Below, one piece after another: positions 52,703-63,227 of a DNA stretch of 64,000 nt. Position 1 is the first letter of the stretch. Each line of letters opens with the position of its first letter. Where the stretch lies: NCBI RefSeq assembly GCF_030068605.1, contig NZ_JASJOU010000001.1, forward strand, positions 620,001 to 684,000, written 5' to 3'. The notes under the pieces are model-generated. The model made no database searches. It saw nothing but the letters and a program-made list of their open reading frames with translations, and was not told the DNA's origin. The position numbers were made by a program, and so were the translations under genes. This DNA comes from Xanthocytophaga agilis. Lineage in GTDB: Bacteria > Bacteroidota > Bacteroidia > Cytophagales > 172606-1.

Positions 52703-55120
52703 CTATTCGACTTTTAATGATTCTGTTGGATTTTTTAATGCAGCTCGAATAGCTTGATATCCTACCGTAAGTAAGGCAATAAGACTGATGAAACTACCTG
52801 TCAATAAAAACATCCAGCCTTGAATAGAGATGTGATAAGCAAAATCCCGAAGCCATTGATGCATTACAAACCAGGCTACAGGTGTTGCAATAACAAATCC
52901 TAGCAGTACCAGTTGTAAGAAAGAGGACGAAACCAGGAATACAATATGAGATATACTTGCTCCCAACACTTTACGTATACCTATCTCTTTTATCCGCTGG
53001 TGTGCTGACAAGTGTGCTAACCCAAACAAGCCTGAGCAACAAATCAGGATGGATAGGATGGTCGCAATCCCTATAATTTGTTGCCAGCGTTGTTCCTGTA
53101 TATATTCCTTAGCATTCAATTCGCTCAAAAAATGATATTCATATGATGCATCAGGCATGGCTTGCTTATAGATTTTCTCAAATGCCTGAAGTGCTTCCTG
53201 TTGTTTAAGTTTATCTATTTTTAACCAAATACCGCCAGTATATTCATTGCTCATAAATAATACCATGGGCTGGAGCTTTTCACGTAAAGAACCAGAGTGA
53301 TAATTTTGTACTACTCCCACAATTACTAAGCTGCCTTGTCTGCGTTCAAAGTTTTGTAAAATTGTTCCAATAGGTTGTTTGAGCCTGGCTGCCTTTACAA
53401 ACGCTTCATTCACAATTATATTTTGTGTTTTATCAGTCGGAAAAGAATTGGTAAAGTTTCTTCCTTCTTTAATTTTGATACCAAGCATAGGAATATATGC
53501 CTCATCAATGGACTGATAATGGCTTTTTATTATTTCAGAACCCACCCGAATATCGGTAGTCAGGCTACTAAATTCTTCACCAAATGAGATTTGTTGAATA
53601 GCAGGTACTTTAGCAATTTCATTCCTCAGGATAGTTTGTACAGTCTGGTATTCTCGATTGCCATTGATATGAGTACGTATAATTTGGTGAGGATTGTAGC
53701 CAAGGTCTTTGGTTTGGATGTACTCCATCTGATTGTAAAAGATGATGGAGGCAATGAGCAGAAATATCGCTAATGCAAACTGAAAGACAATGAGTGTTCT
53801 TCCTAACAATGAATTGCCTGTTACTTTTACTTTTCTATATAATACCTCAACAGGTTTAAATCCTGATAAGACAAAGGCAGGATAGAAGCCTGTCAGAAGA
53901 GTATTAATCAGAAAAAGCAGGCCAATATAGATATACAGTTGACTATCCAGTGTATCTGATAAAACAAGATGTTTTTCAGCTAGCTGATTAAACGCAGGAA
54001 GGGTTAGTTGTATCCATAAGGCAGAGAGTACAAAGGCTACTAGAGACAATAACATAGATTCACCCAGAAACTGGAAAATAATCTGATATTGACTTCCTCC
54101 GGTTACTTTGCGAATGCCTACTTCTTTAGCTCGCTTCAGAGAGTTGGCAATACTGATATTGACAAAATTACTGCTCGCCATCAGTAAAATGAGAGCAGAG
54201 ATTCCTAAGAAAAGATAGGAGTAAATGGGTTTGCTACCATATAGAATTCCGCCTTCCACATTACCTGTGCCGTTGTTTAGAGGGTTGAGGTGGATATCCA
54301 GTATGTTTTGTAGTCCATACTGTATTTTGGGGTATTGGGTATGGTTTGTGGCAAGTTCAGATTGGGAGAGACGTGCATGAATCTTGTTGAATTTTTGACT
54401 GACTGTAGATAGATCTGCATTGGGGTGAAGCACAACGAAGGTACTGAGATAGGCATTTAACCAGGATGTGTCTTCAAATGAAACCTGCATATATTGAAAT
54501 GGATGCAACAGATCAAACTGAAAGGATGAGTTATAGGGAGGATTTTGTATTACACCTGTAATCAGTAAGGGTTTGCCTATCTTCTGAAAAGACGGATCGG
54601 CATCCAGATACAAAGTTTGGCCAATGACATCTGTAGTATTAAAAAATCGAAAAGCAGTTTCTTCTGTAATAACAACAGAGTTAGCATTTTGAAGAACTGT
54701 TTGAGGATTTCCCTGAAGGAGTTTAAATGTAAAAACATCAAGGAAATTGGCGTCTACATATAAAGGGTGTAGTTTCAGTACTTTATCATTGGCTCGAACA
54801 TCGGCAGATATGTCTCCTCCCATAACACGTACATAGGAATTTACTTCGGGTACCTGAGTTTTGAATGCAGGGCCTTGCACTTGTCCTGTGCCTCCGGTTA
54901 TCTGTGTCTGATCGCCTTTCTCCTGAATAATAGATGTGGTTATTCTATATAATTGAGATTTTTTGGTATGGAAGTTGTCAAAATGACGTTCATCCTGAAT
55001 ATAAAGCACTGCCAGTAATACACAAGTAATCCCAATGGAAAGTCCCAGAACAGTAATTATCGCGTATAACTTGTTTCTCCAGATATTTCTGAAGGCAATT
55101 TTTAGATAATTCGTTAGCAT
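52703..55120 (-). CDS. FtsX-like/MacB-type ABC transporter permease (A)
   Basis: An 805-residue membrane protein of the long MacB/FtsX permease type. The first helix (residues ~20-42, IITVLGLSIGITCVLLAVLYI) is followed by a MacB-PCD-like periplasmic domain (~45-285), an FtsX core with three helices (~290-425), a second helix and periplasmic domain (~430-680) and a second FtsX core. IKEIGIRKVLGAS is the usual coupling-helix motif. It ends in NPTESLKVE, a variant of the NPVKSLRSE tail of its neighbours. Members move lipids, peptides or drugs, or regulate envelope enzymes, but no ATPase gene is nearby. It is the last gene of the permease array, 66 bases after the rhodanese gene. Confidence 0.93.
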   Translation of the reverse strand: MLTNYLKIAFRNIWRNKLYAIITVLGLSIGITCVLLAVLYIQDERHFDNFHTKKSQLYRITTSIIQEKGDQTQITGGTGQVQGPAFKTQVPEVNSYVRVMGGDISADVRANDKVLKLHPLYVDANFLDVFTFKLLQGNPQTVLQNANSVVITEETAFRFFNTTDVIGQTLYLDADPSFQKIGKPLLITGVIQNPPYNSSFQFDLLHPFQYMQVSFEDTSWLNAYLSTFVVLHPNADLSTVSQKFNKIHARLSQSELATNHTQYPKIQYGLQNILDIHLNPLNNGTGNVEGGILYGSKPIYSYLFLGISALILLMASSNFVNISIANSLKRAKEVGIRKVTGGSQYQIIFQFLGESMLLSLVAFVLSALWIQLTLPAFNQLAEKHLVLSDTLDSQLYIYIGLLFLINTLLTGFYPAFVLSGFKPVEVLYRKVKVTGNSLLGRTLIVFQFALAIFLLIASIIFYNQMEYIQTKDLGYNPHQIIRTHINGNREYQTVQTILRNEIAKVPAIQQISFGEEFSSLTTDIRVGSEIIKSHYQSIDEAYIPMLGIKIKEGRNFTNSFPTDKTQNIIVNEAFVKAARLKQPIGTILQNFERRQGSLVIVGVVQNYHSGSLREKLQPMVLFMSNEYTGGIWLKIDKLKQQEALQAFEKIYKQAMPDASYEYHFLSELNAKEYIQEQRWQQIIGIATILSILICCSGLFGLAHLSAHQRIKEIGIRKVLGASISHIVFLVSSSFLQLVLLGFVIATPVAWFVMHQWLRDFAYHISIQGWMFLLTGSFISLIALLTVGYQAIRAALKNPTESLKVE

Positions 55121-55186
55121 GATACAGCGTGATCAAAATAGTGGCATACTGATAAAGCTGGATTTTATCGTACAAGGTTGTTGGAT

Positions 55187-55741
55187 TTATTTTACAAGTA
55201 AACTTGTCAGACAAGGAGTTCTTTTTACAGATTCATTCCAAACGGACATTCCACCTGACATGTTTTTTACATTTTTAAAACCATTTTGAGTAAGCAAATA
55301 GCTTGCTCTTGGACTGCGATGGTTATGTGAACAGTATACTATAATTTCGCTGCTTTTGTATTTATTCAGTTCTCCTATTCGTTTATCCAACTCCTGTATT
55401 GGGATATTAATGGCTCCTTTGAGACGACCGAAATTCTCCTTTGCTTTGCCTGAGAATTCTTCCGGAGTACGCACATCCAATAAAATTACCTTGGGATTAT
55501 TGTTCGTAATGTCACACAATTGATCTGGTGTAACATTTTGAAAATTGACAGATGATTTCAGTACCAAATCCATTCCGCAATGAGAACATTTTCCGGATTT
55601 AGTATATTCTTCTTTATCACAATCATACCCACAAGGAGAACATACATAGCTGGTTTCATTGGGTTGTATACTTGTCATACCAACGGATAGTGCTAAGAGA
55701 ACTACCAGAACAAATAGTGATAGAAGTTGGGTTAGTTTCAT
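55187..55741 (-). CDS. Exported rhodanese-domain protein with an N-terminal Cys-rich metal-binding motif
   Basis: A 184-residue protein with a signal peptide (residues 1-21). Residues ~30-62 contain five Cys (C34, C37, C41, C52, C55) in CSPCGYDC...CSHCGMDL, like heavy-metal-binding-domain zinc ribbons of copper-related lipoproteins. Residues ~70-170 form a rhodanese fold with the active loop CSHNHR (C137, R142), so it can carry sulfane sulfur or serve as a phosphatase-like or redox protein. It sits between permeases B and A with 26 and 66 bases of spacing, an unusual position that suggests either recent insertion or a shared envelope-stress role. Confidence 0.9.
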   Translation of the reverse strand: MKLTQLLSLFVLVVLLALSVGMTSIQPNETSYVCSPCGYDCDKEEYTKSGKCSHCGMDLVLKSSVNFQNVTPDQLCDITNNNPKVILLDVRTPEEFSGKAKENFGRLKGAINIPIQELDKRIGELNKYKSSEIIVYCSHNHRSPRASYLLTQNGFKNVKNMSGGMSVWNESVKRTPCLTSLLVK

Positions 55742-55767
55742 AACTGAAAAGTTAGTGTGATTTTAAA

Positions 55768-58179
55768 TCATTCACTTCGAAGTGACTTAACTGGATTAGA
55801 CACAGCCACCTTTATCGATTGATAGCTGATTGTAAGCATAGCAATAAGTACCGATGTAATTCCTGCCAAAATAAATACCCACCAGGAAATACTTACCCGA
55901 TAGGCAAAGTCCTGCAACCATAGATTCATTACATAGAAAGCAAGTGGAGTTGCCACAACCAATGCGATAAGTACTAATAGTAAAAAGTCTTTGGAGAGTA
56001 ATGAAACAAGATCTGTGACTGAGGCTCCTAAGACCTTTCGTATACCAATTTCTTTTGTACGGGTATCTACTGCATAAGTCGCTAATCCAAACAAACCCAG
56101 GCAGGCTATCAGAATTGCCAGTATAGCAGCTATGCTAAATGACTGGATAAGTTTTTCTTCTTTCTGGTATTGTTGTTGAAAGTCATCATCCAGAAATTTA
56201 TAATCAAGTGAGTACGCTGGAAATATTTTTTGCCAGGTTTTTTTGAGATGAGTTACTACCAAATCTGGATCATTTCCTGAATAACGTATAGCAAATACAT
56301 TGATGGATGGGGTGACATTCATAATTACCGGACGAATAGCCTCTTGTAAGCCATGTTGGTGATAATCTTTTATCACTCCAATTACCTTTCCATTCATTCC
56401 TGATGCACTTAGTTTTTTATCCAGTGCATTTTGGGGAGTATTCCAGCCAAAAGCTTTCATGGCTGTTTCATTAATTAAATAACTCTCAACTGAATCTGCT
56501 TTGCTGTCTTGAATAAAATCACGTCCTGCAATGAGTTTTAAGCCAATTGTTTTTAAATAATCGTAATCAACCGGAATGTGCTCTACTAAAATGCCTTGTC
56601 CTTGAGCCAACCCCTCACCATAGGCAAACTGCCCATCCCATCCTGATCGGCCAGGTATGGCACGACATCCTGTTACTGAAGTAATACTACTTAGCTGGCT
56701 CAATTCTTTCTTGAAAGTTTCTGCTTGTTGATGACGTGCTGTCCATTGAACTTCTTTCATATCTACCACTACTATTTTATCTTTATCAAAACCGAGTGAT
56801 TGAGTCTTCATAAAGGATAGCTGCTGCCAGATAATCAAAGTACCAATAATAAGACAAATTGACACGGCAAATTGGGTCACTACCAGGATTTTGCGAAGGA
56901 AGTTGCCTTTACTGGAATGAGTAAAGCTACCTTTCAGGATGGTAACAGGCTGATAATTGGATAGAATCCATGCTGGATAAAACCCTGTAAGAGGAATAAG
57001 TAGAATCAGAATGGATACCAGTAAAATCAGATTGTCAGGAGCTAACAGGGTACTAATTGTGAAATTTTTGTTTGTGAAGTAATTGAATGGTGATAAAGTC
57101 AGATAGGCAACAATAAGACTACAAAGTGTAGCTATGGTACACAACAAACCTGCTTCAATCAGAAATTGAACTATTAATTGTTTTTTATCTGTTCCCAATA
57201 CTTTTTTAATACCTACTTCTTTTGCTCTTTCTATGGCTCTGGCAGTTGAGAGGTTGATAAAGTTCAGGCAAGCTATCAGAAGAATAAATATACCTATTGT
57301 GATAAATACATATACAGTTTGGATATTTCCTACTGTTCCTGCGGCCGAAGCTTTGCCGGAATAAAGGTAAATATCTTGTACTGGACGAAGGTAAAGAACT
57401 GTGTTAAATCCTGTGCTCTTGATAGCTTCCTTACCATAAGTCCCTACCAGATTTTTAATTTTATTCTCAAATTGTTTGCTGGTTACATTTGGTTTGAGCC
57501 GTACATAGGTGTTTACATTAATATCAAACCAGCCAGATGCATACTCATACTTGCAATCTTCTGGAAACATAGCACAAGTAGTTGAAAAAGATCCTACCAA
57601 ATCAATTTTGAGGTGAGAGTGGCTAGGTAATTCCTTGAAGACACCTGTTACCCGATGAGGAATAGTATCATTGACCATCAGTAATTTACCCAATCCATTG
57701 CCTTTTCCAAAGTATTTTTCTTCTATTGCCTGACTGATAACTACAGTATAAGGTTCTTTGAGTGCTGTTTGTGGATTACCCACTTTCAAGTCATATCCGA
57801 ATACATCAAAGAAATTTTCATCTGCAAATAGAGACGGTTCTCTTACATAGACATCCTTAAGTTTGATCATAGGGTTCCATGAACGTATGTAACAGACTTT
57901 TTCGACTTCCTCATATTTTTCCTGAAGTGTTCTTCCTACAGGCCATCCTGTCTCAGCTAACTCCATGCTGGTACCGTCAGGGGAGAGGGTTGTACTTTCA
58001 ATCCGGAATGTCCTTTCTGCATGAGGTATAAACCGATCATAACTAAATTCATCCTTTACCCAGAGTGCAATCAGGAAGAATAAAGTAATACCAATTACTA
58101 ATCCCGTAAGATTGATTAGTGTATAGGTTTTCTTCTTGCGAAAAAGTCGTAAGGCTATAGTTATATATCTTGTAAACAT
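55768..58179 (-). CDS. FtsX-like/MacB-type ABC transporter permease (B)
   Basis: An 803-residue paralogue of its neighbours with the same two-FtsX architecture: first helix at about 20-42 (LINLTGLVIGITLFFLIALW), the MacB-PCD segment with FFDVFGYDLKVGNP, FtsX helices near 290-420, a second periplasmic domain and the C-terminal FtsX core with TKEIGIRKVLGAS. The C-terminus is NPVKSLRSE. It stands 26 bases before the rhodanese gene and 74 bases after permease C, with a hairpin between. Substrate unknown. Confidence 0.93.
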   Translation of the reverse strand: MFTRYITIALRLFRKKKTYTLINLTGLVIGITLFFLIALWVKDEFSYDRFIPHAERTFRIESTTLSPDGTSMELAETGWPVGRTLQEKYEEVEKVCYIRSWNPMIKLKDVYVREPSLFADENFFDVFGYDLKVGNPQTALKEPYTVVISQAIEEKYFGKGNGLGKLLMVNDTIPHRVTGVFKELPSHSHLKIDLVGSFSTTCAMFPEDCKYEYASGWFDINVNTYVRLKPNVTSKQFENKIKNLVGTYGKEAIKSTGFNTVLYLRPVQDIYLYSGKASAAGTVGNIQTVYVFITIGIFILLIACLNFINLSTARAIERAKEVGIKKVLGTDKKQLIVQFLIEAGLLCTIATLCSLIVAYLTLSPFNYFTNKNFTISTLLAPDNLILLVSILILLIPLTGFYPAWILSNYQPVTILKGSFTHSSKGNFLRKILVVTQFAVSICLIIGTLIIWQQLSFMKTQSLGFDKDKIVVVDMKEVQWTARHQQAETFKKELSQLSSITSVTGCRAIPGRSGWDGQFAYGEGLAQGQGILVEHIPVDYDYLKTIGLKLIAGRDFIQDSKADSVESYLINETAMKAFGWNTPQNALDKKLSASGMNGKVIGVIKDYHQHGLQEAIRPVIMNVTPSINVFAIRYSGNDPDLVVTHLKKTWQKIFPAYSLDYKFLDDDFQQQYQKEEKLIQSFSIAAILAILIACLGLFGLATYAVDTRTKEIGIRKVLGASVTDLVSLLSKDFLLLVLIALVVATPLAFYVMNLWLQDFAYRVSISWWVFILAGITSVLIAMLTISYQSIKVAVSNPVKSLRSE

Positions 58180-58220
58180 GTGAAAGAAAGGGACAATAGA
58201 TAGATCCTAAATTCTTTTAT

Positions 58221-58252
58221 GTAAAAAGCGGATGATAACATCCTCTTTTTAC
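58221..58252. terminator. Intra-cluster hairpin
   Basis: GTAAAAAGCGGATG (58221-58234) pairs with CATCCTCTTTTTAC (58239-58252) with one mismatch and a 4-base loop, and is flanked by A/T runs. It can terminate or attenuate between permeases C and B. Confidence 0.75.
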
Positions 58253-58253
58253 T

Positions 58254-60740
58254 CTATTCATCTCTCAGGCTGTGAACAGGATTGGCCAGTGCTGCTTTTA
58301 TAGATTGATAGCTGATTGTTACAAGTGTTATAGCAATAGCTGCAATCCCTGCTACAACAAAGATCCACCAGGAAATATCAATATGATAAGCAAAGTCAGC
58401 GAGCCACTTATTCATTGCATACCAAGCAATCGGTATAGCGATGAGTAATGCTGAACAAACCAAGAGTAAAAAGTCTTTGGATAAAAGGGCTATAATCTGT
58501 TGTACAGACGCTCCTAGAATTTTACGTATACCAATTTCTTTGGCACGTTGCTGGGTGGTAAAGGCAATCAGACCAAACAAACCCATACAAGCAATGAAGA
58601 TGGCTAATCCTGTTGCTGTATTGATAATAGTAGCTGTTTTCTGTTCACTTTCGTAAAATCCTGCAATAGCTTGATCCAGGAACATATACTCAAATTTTTC
58701 AGCAGGATATATTTCTTGCCATATGGCTTGTATTTTTGTCAAAGTAGGCTGAATTTCTTGTGCCTGCTTTCCTTTCGTGATAAGTCTTATATTGATTGTA
58801 GAGACATATCTGGTTTCACTCATTAAAAATACAGGCTGAATAGTTTTATGCAGGGGTTCAACATTAAAGTCTGCTACAACACCTATAATGGGTAATGGGT
58901 TATTTTCTCCATAATTGACAATTTCCCCGACTGCTTCTGATGGAGTTTTAAAGCCGAGGGCTTTTGCATAGTTTTCATTGATCAGGACTTCTCTGGCTGA
59001 GTCACTGGTTTGGATGTTTCTTCCTGCCAGCAGTTTTATACCATATAAGCTGAGAAAGTTTTCATCAATATTATGTCGTCCAACATTTATCTCAATATGT
59101 TTATTTCCTTTGTGGTAGGTGAGTGAAGAGGTATTATTGCCAGCAGTAACAACCGGACGTTCACTCTGACTGATTAATTGGATTTCAGGGATTTGTCTGA
59201 GTTTTGAGAGAAAAACTTCCTTTTTACGATGATTTTCTTTCCAGGGTATTCTGAAATAGACGATTTCATCCTTCTTGAACCCCATGTCTTTGGTAACCAT
59301 GTAGTGAATCTGTGATCCCATTACAATGGTACCAATAATAAAAACTTGAGAAATGGTAAATTGGAAGATGATAAGCACTTTTCGTAAAGTAGCCTTTCGG
59401 GTTGATTTTCCTGTAGTTATATTTTTTAATGTCAATACTGGCAGATAGGAGGATAAGACCAATGCTGGATAAAATCCGGAGAGTAAGGTTGTGAAAACGA
59501 TAATTCCTGCCAGAAAAAACAAAACTACTGGATTAAATATGTCAAGGGTGACACCAGAAGGTATAAATGATTTATAGATTGACAATAGAGTAGGGGTGAT
59601 AATAATAGCCAAAAGTATTGCACAGAAGGTGATCAGGAATGTTTCACTTAGAAACTGTATAATCAGGCTAAAACGGGTACTGCCTAACACTTTGCGAATA
59701 CCTATTTCCTTTGCCCGTTGCGCAGATTGTGCCGTAGCCAGGTTTATAAAGTTGATACAGGCAATAATCAGCAGAAAGGCTGCTACTCCTAGTGAACTAT
59801 ATAGAGTTGGCAAATGTGCTAAGCGTACGTAAACCCCATAATATTCTTTATTGAAATGAATATCAGAGATTGGTTGAAGAATAAATTCATCTTTGGCATC
59901 ACGATTTTGAAATTTATTAGGAGAGTTGCTGGCATATTTCTTCATCAATGGCCTGAATTGTTTTTCAATCTGTGCAGTGGTTGTACCTTTACTCAGTTTA
60001 ACTATCGCCTGAGAGGTAGAGTTGGTATTGGTCCACTGAGTGAGCCCTGCATTTTCATTCCATTTCGTTTTTTCGATAGTGGAAAATGAAATAAAATCTG
60101 TGAAGTGAAAATCCGTGTTTGCTGTCCATGCCTTGATTATACCGGATACAGTAACCGTTACTGTATCTTCATCATCTGCATAGATAAGCGAATGACCAAT
60201 GATATTGGCAGGGTCTGTCGTGCCAAAGTATATCCTAGCTTTTGCTTCTGTCAGAACTACTTTGAATGGCTCCTTCAATGCAGAAGTTGGATCTCCTCCT
60301 ACCCAGTCATAGTGAAATAGTTTAAAATAACCATCATCTGCTAGAATACTATTCAGAGAATTGGGATTTTTCCATTTCTGATCTGCCTCTATAACCTTGT
60401 TTTTTCCATTGGATTGAGGGACAATTACATAATCAATGGGTTTTACATGAAAAGGTGCTACGACTTCTAATCCAGTAAATTCTCTTCGCATAGCCCAGGG
60501 GATGGGAGCTGAAATGCCACTGTTTTTGTAGACATTATTAGCAATATTTATGTGAGAAACAACCCGGAAAATTCTGTCCTGATCTTTGTGAAATGTATCA
60601 AAGCTAAGCTCAAAACTTACCATCAGGTAAATGATCAAACAAGCACTAAGCCCAATCGCCAGCCCTGTTATATTGACAAGGGTATAGGTTTTTTGCTTGA
60701 TTAGACTGCGAAAGGCTATTTTAAAGTAGTTAGAGAACAT
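58254..60740 (-). CDS. FtsX-like/MacB-type ABC transporter permease (C)
   Basis: An 828-residue paralogue, the longest of the array. It has the first helix LVNITGLAIGLSACLIIYL, a longer first periplasmic domain with a basic YHKGNK-type second domain, the FtsX cores and AKEIGIRKVLGST / AKEIGIRKILGAS in each half. The C-terminus is NPVHSLRDE. Both coupling motifs are intact, so it looks functional. It starts 43 bases after permease D on the same strand. Confidence 0.93.
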   Translation of the reverse strand: MFSNYFKIAFRSLIKQKTYTLVNITGLAIGLSACLIIYLMVSFELSFDTFHKDQDRIFRVVSHINIANNVYKNSGISAPIPWAMRREFTGLEVVAPFHVKPIDYVIVPQSNGKNKVIEADQKWKNPNSLNSILADDGYFKLFHYDWVGGDPTSALKEPFKVVLTEAKARIYFGTTDPANIIGHSLIYADDEDTVTVTVSGIIKAWTANTDFHFTDFISFSTIEKTKWNENAGLTQWTNTNSTSQAIVKLSKGTTTAQIEKQFRPLMKKYASNSPNKFQNRDAKDEFILQPISDIHFNKEYYGVYVRLAHLPTLYSSLGVAAFLLIIACINFINLATAQSAQRAKEIGIRKVLGSTRFSLIIQFLSETFLITFCAILLAIIITPTLLSIYKSFIPSGVTLDIFNPVVLFFLAGIIVFTTLLSGFYPALVLSSYLPVLTLKNITTGKSTRKATLRKVLIIFQFTISQVFIIGTIVMGSQIHYMVTKDMGFKKDEIVYFRIPWKENHRKKEVFLSKLRQIPEIQLISQSERPVVTAGNNTSSLTYHKGNKHIEINVGRHNIDENFLSLYGIKLLAGRNIQTSDSAREVLINENYAKALGFKTPSEAVGEIVNYGENNPLPIIGVVADFNVEPLHKTIQPVFLMSETRYVSTINIRLITKGKQAQEIQPTLTKIQAIWQEIYPAEKFEYMFLDQAIAGFYESEQKTATIINTATGLAIFIACMGLFGLIAFTTQQRAKEIGIRKILGASVQQIIALLSKDFLLLVCSALLIAIPIAWYAMNKWLADFAYHIDISWWIFVVAGIAAIAITLVTISYQSIKAALANPVHSLRDE

Positions 60741-60783
60741 GGTGTATGGTTTTAAATACTTTAGTTTGGTGAGTAGAAGTTAC

Positions 60784-63174
60784 TTATTCAGATCGGAGTG
60801 ATTTAACCGGATTCTCTCTTGCAGCCTTAATTGCCAGAATGCTTACTGTTAGTAAGGCAATGGATATGACGACAAATCCTGAGATAAGGAAAAGCCAGCC
60901 TGATACAGCAAAGTGATAGGCAAAATTTTGCAGCCATTGTTGAATTGCATACCAGGCAATGGGTGTAGCAATTACAATGGCAATGACAACCAACTTTAGG
61001 AAATCAGTAGATAATAATGTTACAATACTTAAAACAGACGCTCCAAGTACTTTCCGTATACCAATTTCTTTGATTCGTTGTTCGGCCGTAAAAGCTGCTA
61101 ATCCTAACAGACCCAGACAGGCTATCAGGATAGAGAGTATGGTAAAGACAAATAATACCTCTCCTTGTTTTTGTTCAGTCTGGTATTGTTTGGAAAAGTT
61201 ATCATCCAGAAAATGAAAGTTCAAACGGGCTGATGGATCAAAGGCATGAAAGGTCTTCTCTATAAATGCCAGCGCCTGCTGCGTTTTGTCTGGCTGAATG
61301 CGCAGATAAATATTGTCTCTTTCTGATGGAGGAGGCATTTGGAGTACCAAAGGCTCAATTTTATGCTGGAGAGAGTAAATGTGAAAATCTTTGACTACTC
61401 CGATTACTTTTGCATCCTGTGTGTTCCCTTGATTATCTATAAAGTATTTCACTCGTTTACCTATAGGCTCCTGCCATCCCATTTTTTTGACTAGTGCCTC
61501 ATTGACCAGAACGGCTTCCATCCGGTCGCTGATAATGTCTGGTGAAAAGTTTCTGCCTTTCAGGAGTTTGATTTCTAAGGTATGAAGAAAGTCGCTATCT
61601 ACCAGAAATTTTTGTACAACTTGAGTGCTTGTAGGCATCTCTCCGTTTTGTTCGAAAAATATTCCATTGGTTCCAATGTTATTATTGCCAATAGGGTTAC
61701 TGGCAGAAGCTACGGATTCTATTAGAGGGCTTTGCAGTAGTTGTTGTTTCAGTGCACTAACTTGTGTGCGAACTTCTTCATTGTCAATATGAAATGTAGT
61801 AACCTGATCTTTATTAAATCCAAGGTTTTTTGTAGATGTATACTGTAATTGCAGATAAATTACCAACGAACCTACAATCATGATAACAGTGGTTGTAAAC
61901 TGAAACACTACCAGTGTTTTTCTGAGACTACTTCCTTTTCCAATTTTTGAAACCTGATTCTTGAGTGCTGAAACCGGATGAAAGTTAGAAAGTAGTAATG
62001 CTGGATAAATGCCACTTACTACACCTACCAACAGTGAAAATAAAATAAAAATACCGATGGTAGTTGCTACTCCAAACTGAGAGAGAATCAGTGTTTTATC
62101 TGCTAGCTGATTAAAATAGGGAAGAGCGATGTTTGCCAGTACAAAACCAATGATAGCAGCAATACCTGTAAACAGATTAGATTCTAATAAAAACTGTTGT
62201 ACCAACTGAGCACGGGGAGAGCCTATTGCTTTCCGTACACCTACTTCCCGAACTCTTGTAGAAGATCTGGCTGTATATAAGTTGATATAATTGATACAAG
62301 CAATTACAAGGATTAGTACTGTCACCAGAATAAAGATGTAGATAGTTGTTATATCTCCATTGGGGCCAGCTTCATAATCCAGATGGGAGTGTAGATGGAT
62401 GGATGTAAGGGGCTGTAATTCCATTCGGTAATCCAATGTTCCCATCTCGCCTTTCAGGTATTTGGGGTAAAAGCCTGATAACTTGGATTCTAGTGTTTGT
62501 ACGTTAGCGTTAGGTTTCAGCAAAATATAGGTATATAGACTGAAATTTTGCCAGCCATCAGTCCAGTTAGTTGATAACGAACGAAGCGCACTAAATTGCA
62601 AATGTGAATTTGCTGGAATGTCTTCTATTACTCCAGTGACCAGATTCTCAAAGTTATTAGAGAATTGTATAGGTTGATTTAATGCTTTGGATGCATCGCC
62701 AAACAGTTTCTCGGCCAGGCTTCTGGTAATGACAATGGATTTATCATGTGTCAGAGCTGTTTTCGGATTTCCATAAAGAAATGAAATACTAAAAATGTCA
62801 AAAACCGAAGGATCTGCAAAATAAATATCATTTACTTCCAGTTGTTTTTCACCCAGATGGATAATACCGCCTCCCTCTGGTACAATACGAACAGTTTGTT
62901 CAATTTCCGGATACTCCCGTTTCAATGCTTCTGCAAAGGGTGCAGAAGTAGGAGCTAGTTTCAGATTTCCTCCTGGCCATTGTGCATAATGCACTACACG
63001 ATAAATCCGATCAGCTTTGGTATGATACTGATCAAAACTTAATTCATCTGCCACAAATAATACCATTAACCATACTGCTGCAAATCCGATCCCCAAGCCT
63101 GCTATGTTGATGGTTGAAAATAGCTTATGGCGAATCAGGTTTCGCCAGGTTGTTTTAAGATAATTCTTTAACAT
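60784..63174 (-). CDS. FtsX-like/MacB-type ABC transporter permease (D)
   Basis: A 796-residue paralogue with the same topology: first helix STINIAGLGIGFAAVWLMVL, MacB-PCD segment with VFDIFSISFLYGNP, FtsX cores with VREVGVRKAIGSP in the first half and IKEIGIRKVLGAS in the second, and the tail NPVKSLRSE. The first-half coupling motif differs more from its neighbours than the second. It stands 53 bases after permease E. The array shares no adjacent ATP-binding gene. Confidence 0.93.
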   Translation of the reverse strand: MLKNYLKTTWRNLIRHKLFSTINIAGLGIGFAAVWLMVLFVADELSFDQYHTKADRIYRVVHYAQWPGGNLKLAPTSAPFAEALKREYPEIEQTVRIVPEGGGIIHLGEKQLEVNDIYFADPSVFDIFSISFLYGNPKTALTHDKSIVITRSLAEKLFGDASKALNQPIQFSNNFENLVTGVIEDIPANSHLQFSALRSLSTNWTDGWQNFSLYTYILLKPNANVQTLESKLSGFYPKYLKGEMGTLDYRMELQPLTSIHLHSHLDYEAGPNGDITTIYIFILVTVLILVIACINYINLYTARSSTRVREVGVRKAIGSPRAQLVQQFLLESNLFTGIAAIIGFVLANIALPYFNQLADKTLILSQFGVATTIGIFILFSLLVGVVSGIYPALLLSNFHPVSALKNQVSKIGKGSSLRKTLVVFQFTTTVIMIVGSLVIYLQLQYTSTKNLGFNKDQVTTFHIDNEEVRTQVSALKQQLLQSPLIESVASASNPIGNNNIGTNGIFFEQNGEMPTSTQVVQKFLVDSDFLHTLEIKLLKGRNFSPDIISDRMEAVLVNEALVKKMGWQEPIGKRVKYFIDNQGNTQDAKVIGVVKDFHIYSLQHKIEPLVLQMPPPSERDNIYLRIQPDKTQQALAFIEKTFHAFDPSARLNFHFLDDNFSKQYQTEQKQGEVLFVFTILSILIACLGLLGLAAFTAEQRIKEIGIRKVLGASVLSIVTLLSTDFLKLVVIAIVIATPIAWYAIQQWLQNFAYHFAVSGWLFLISGFVVISIALLTVSILAIKAARENPVKSLRSE

Positions 63175-63227
63175 AATGGTAAATGGTAAAACTTGAGAAA
63201 GAATTCTATTAATATGTATTGCTGAAA

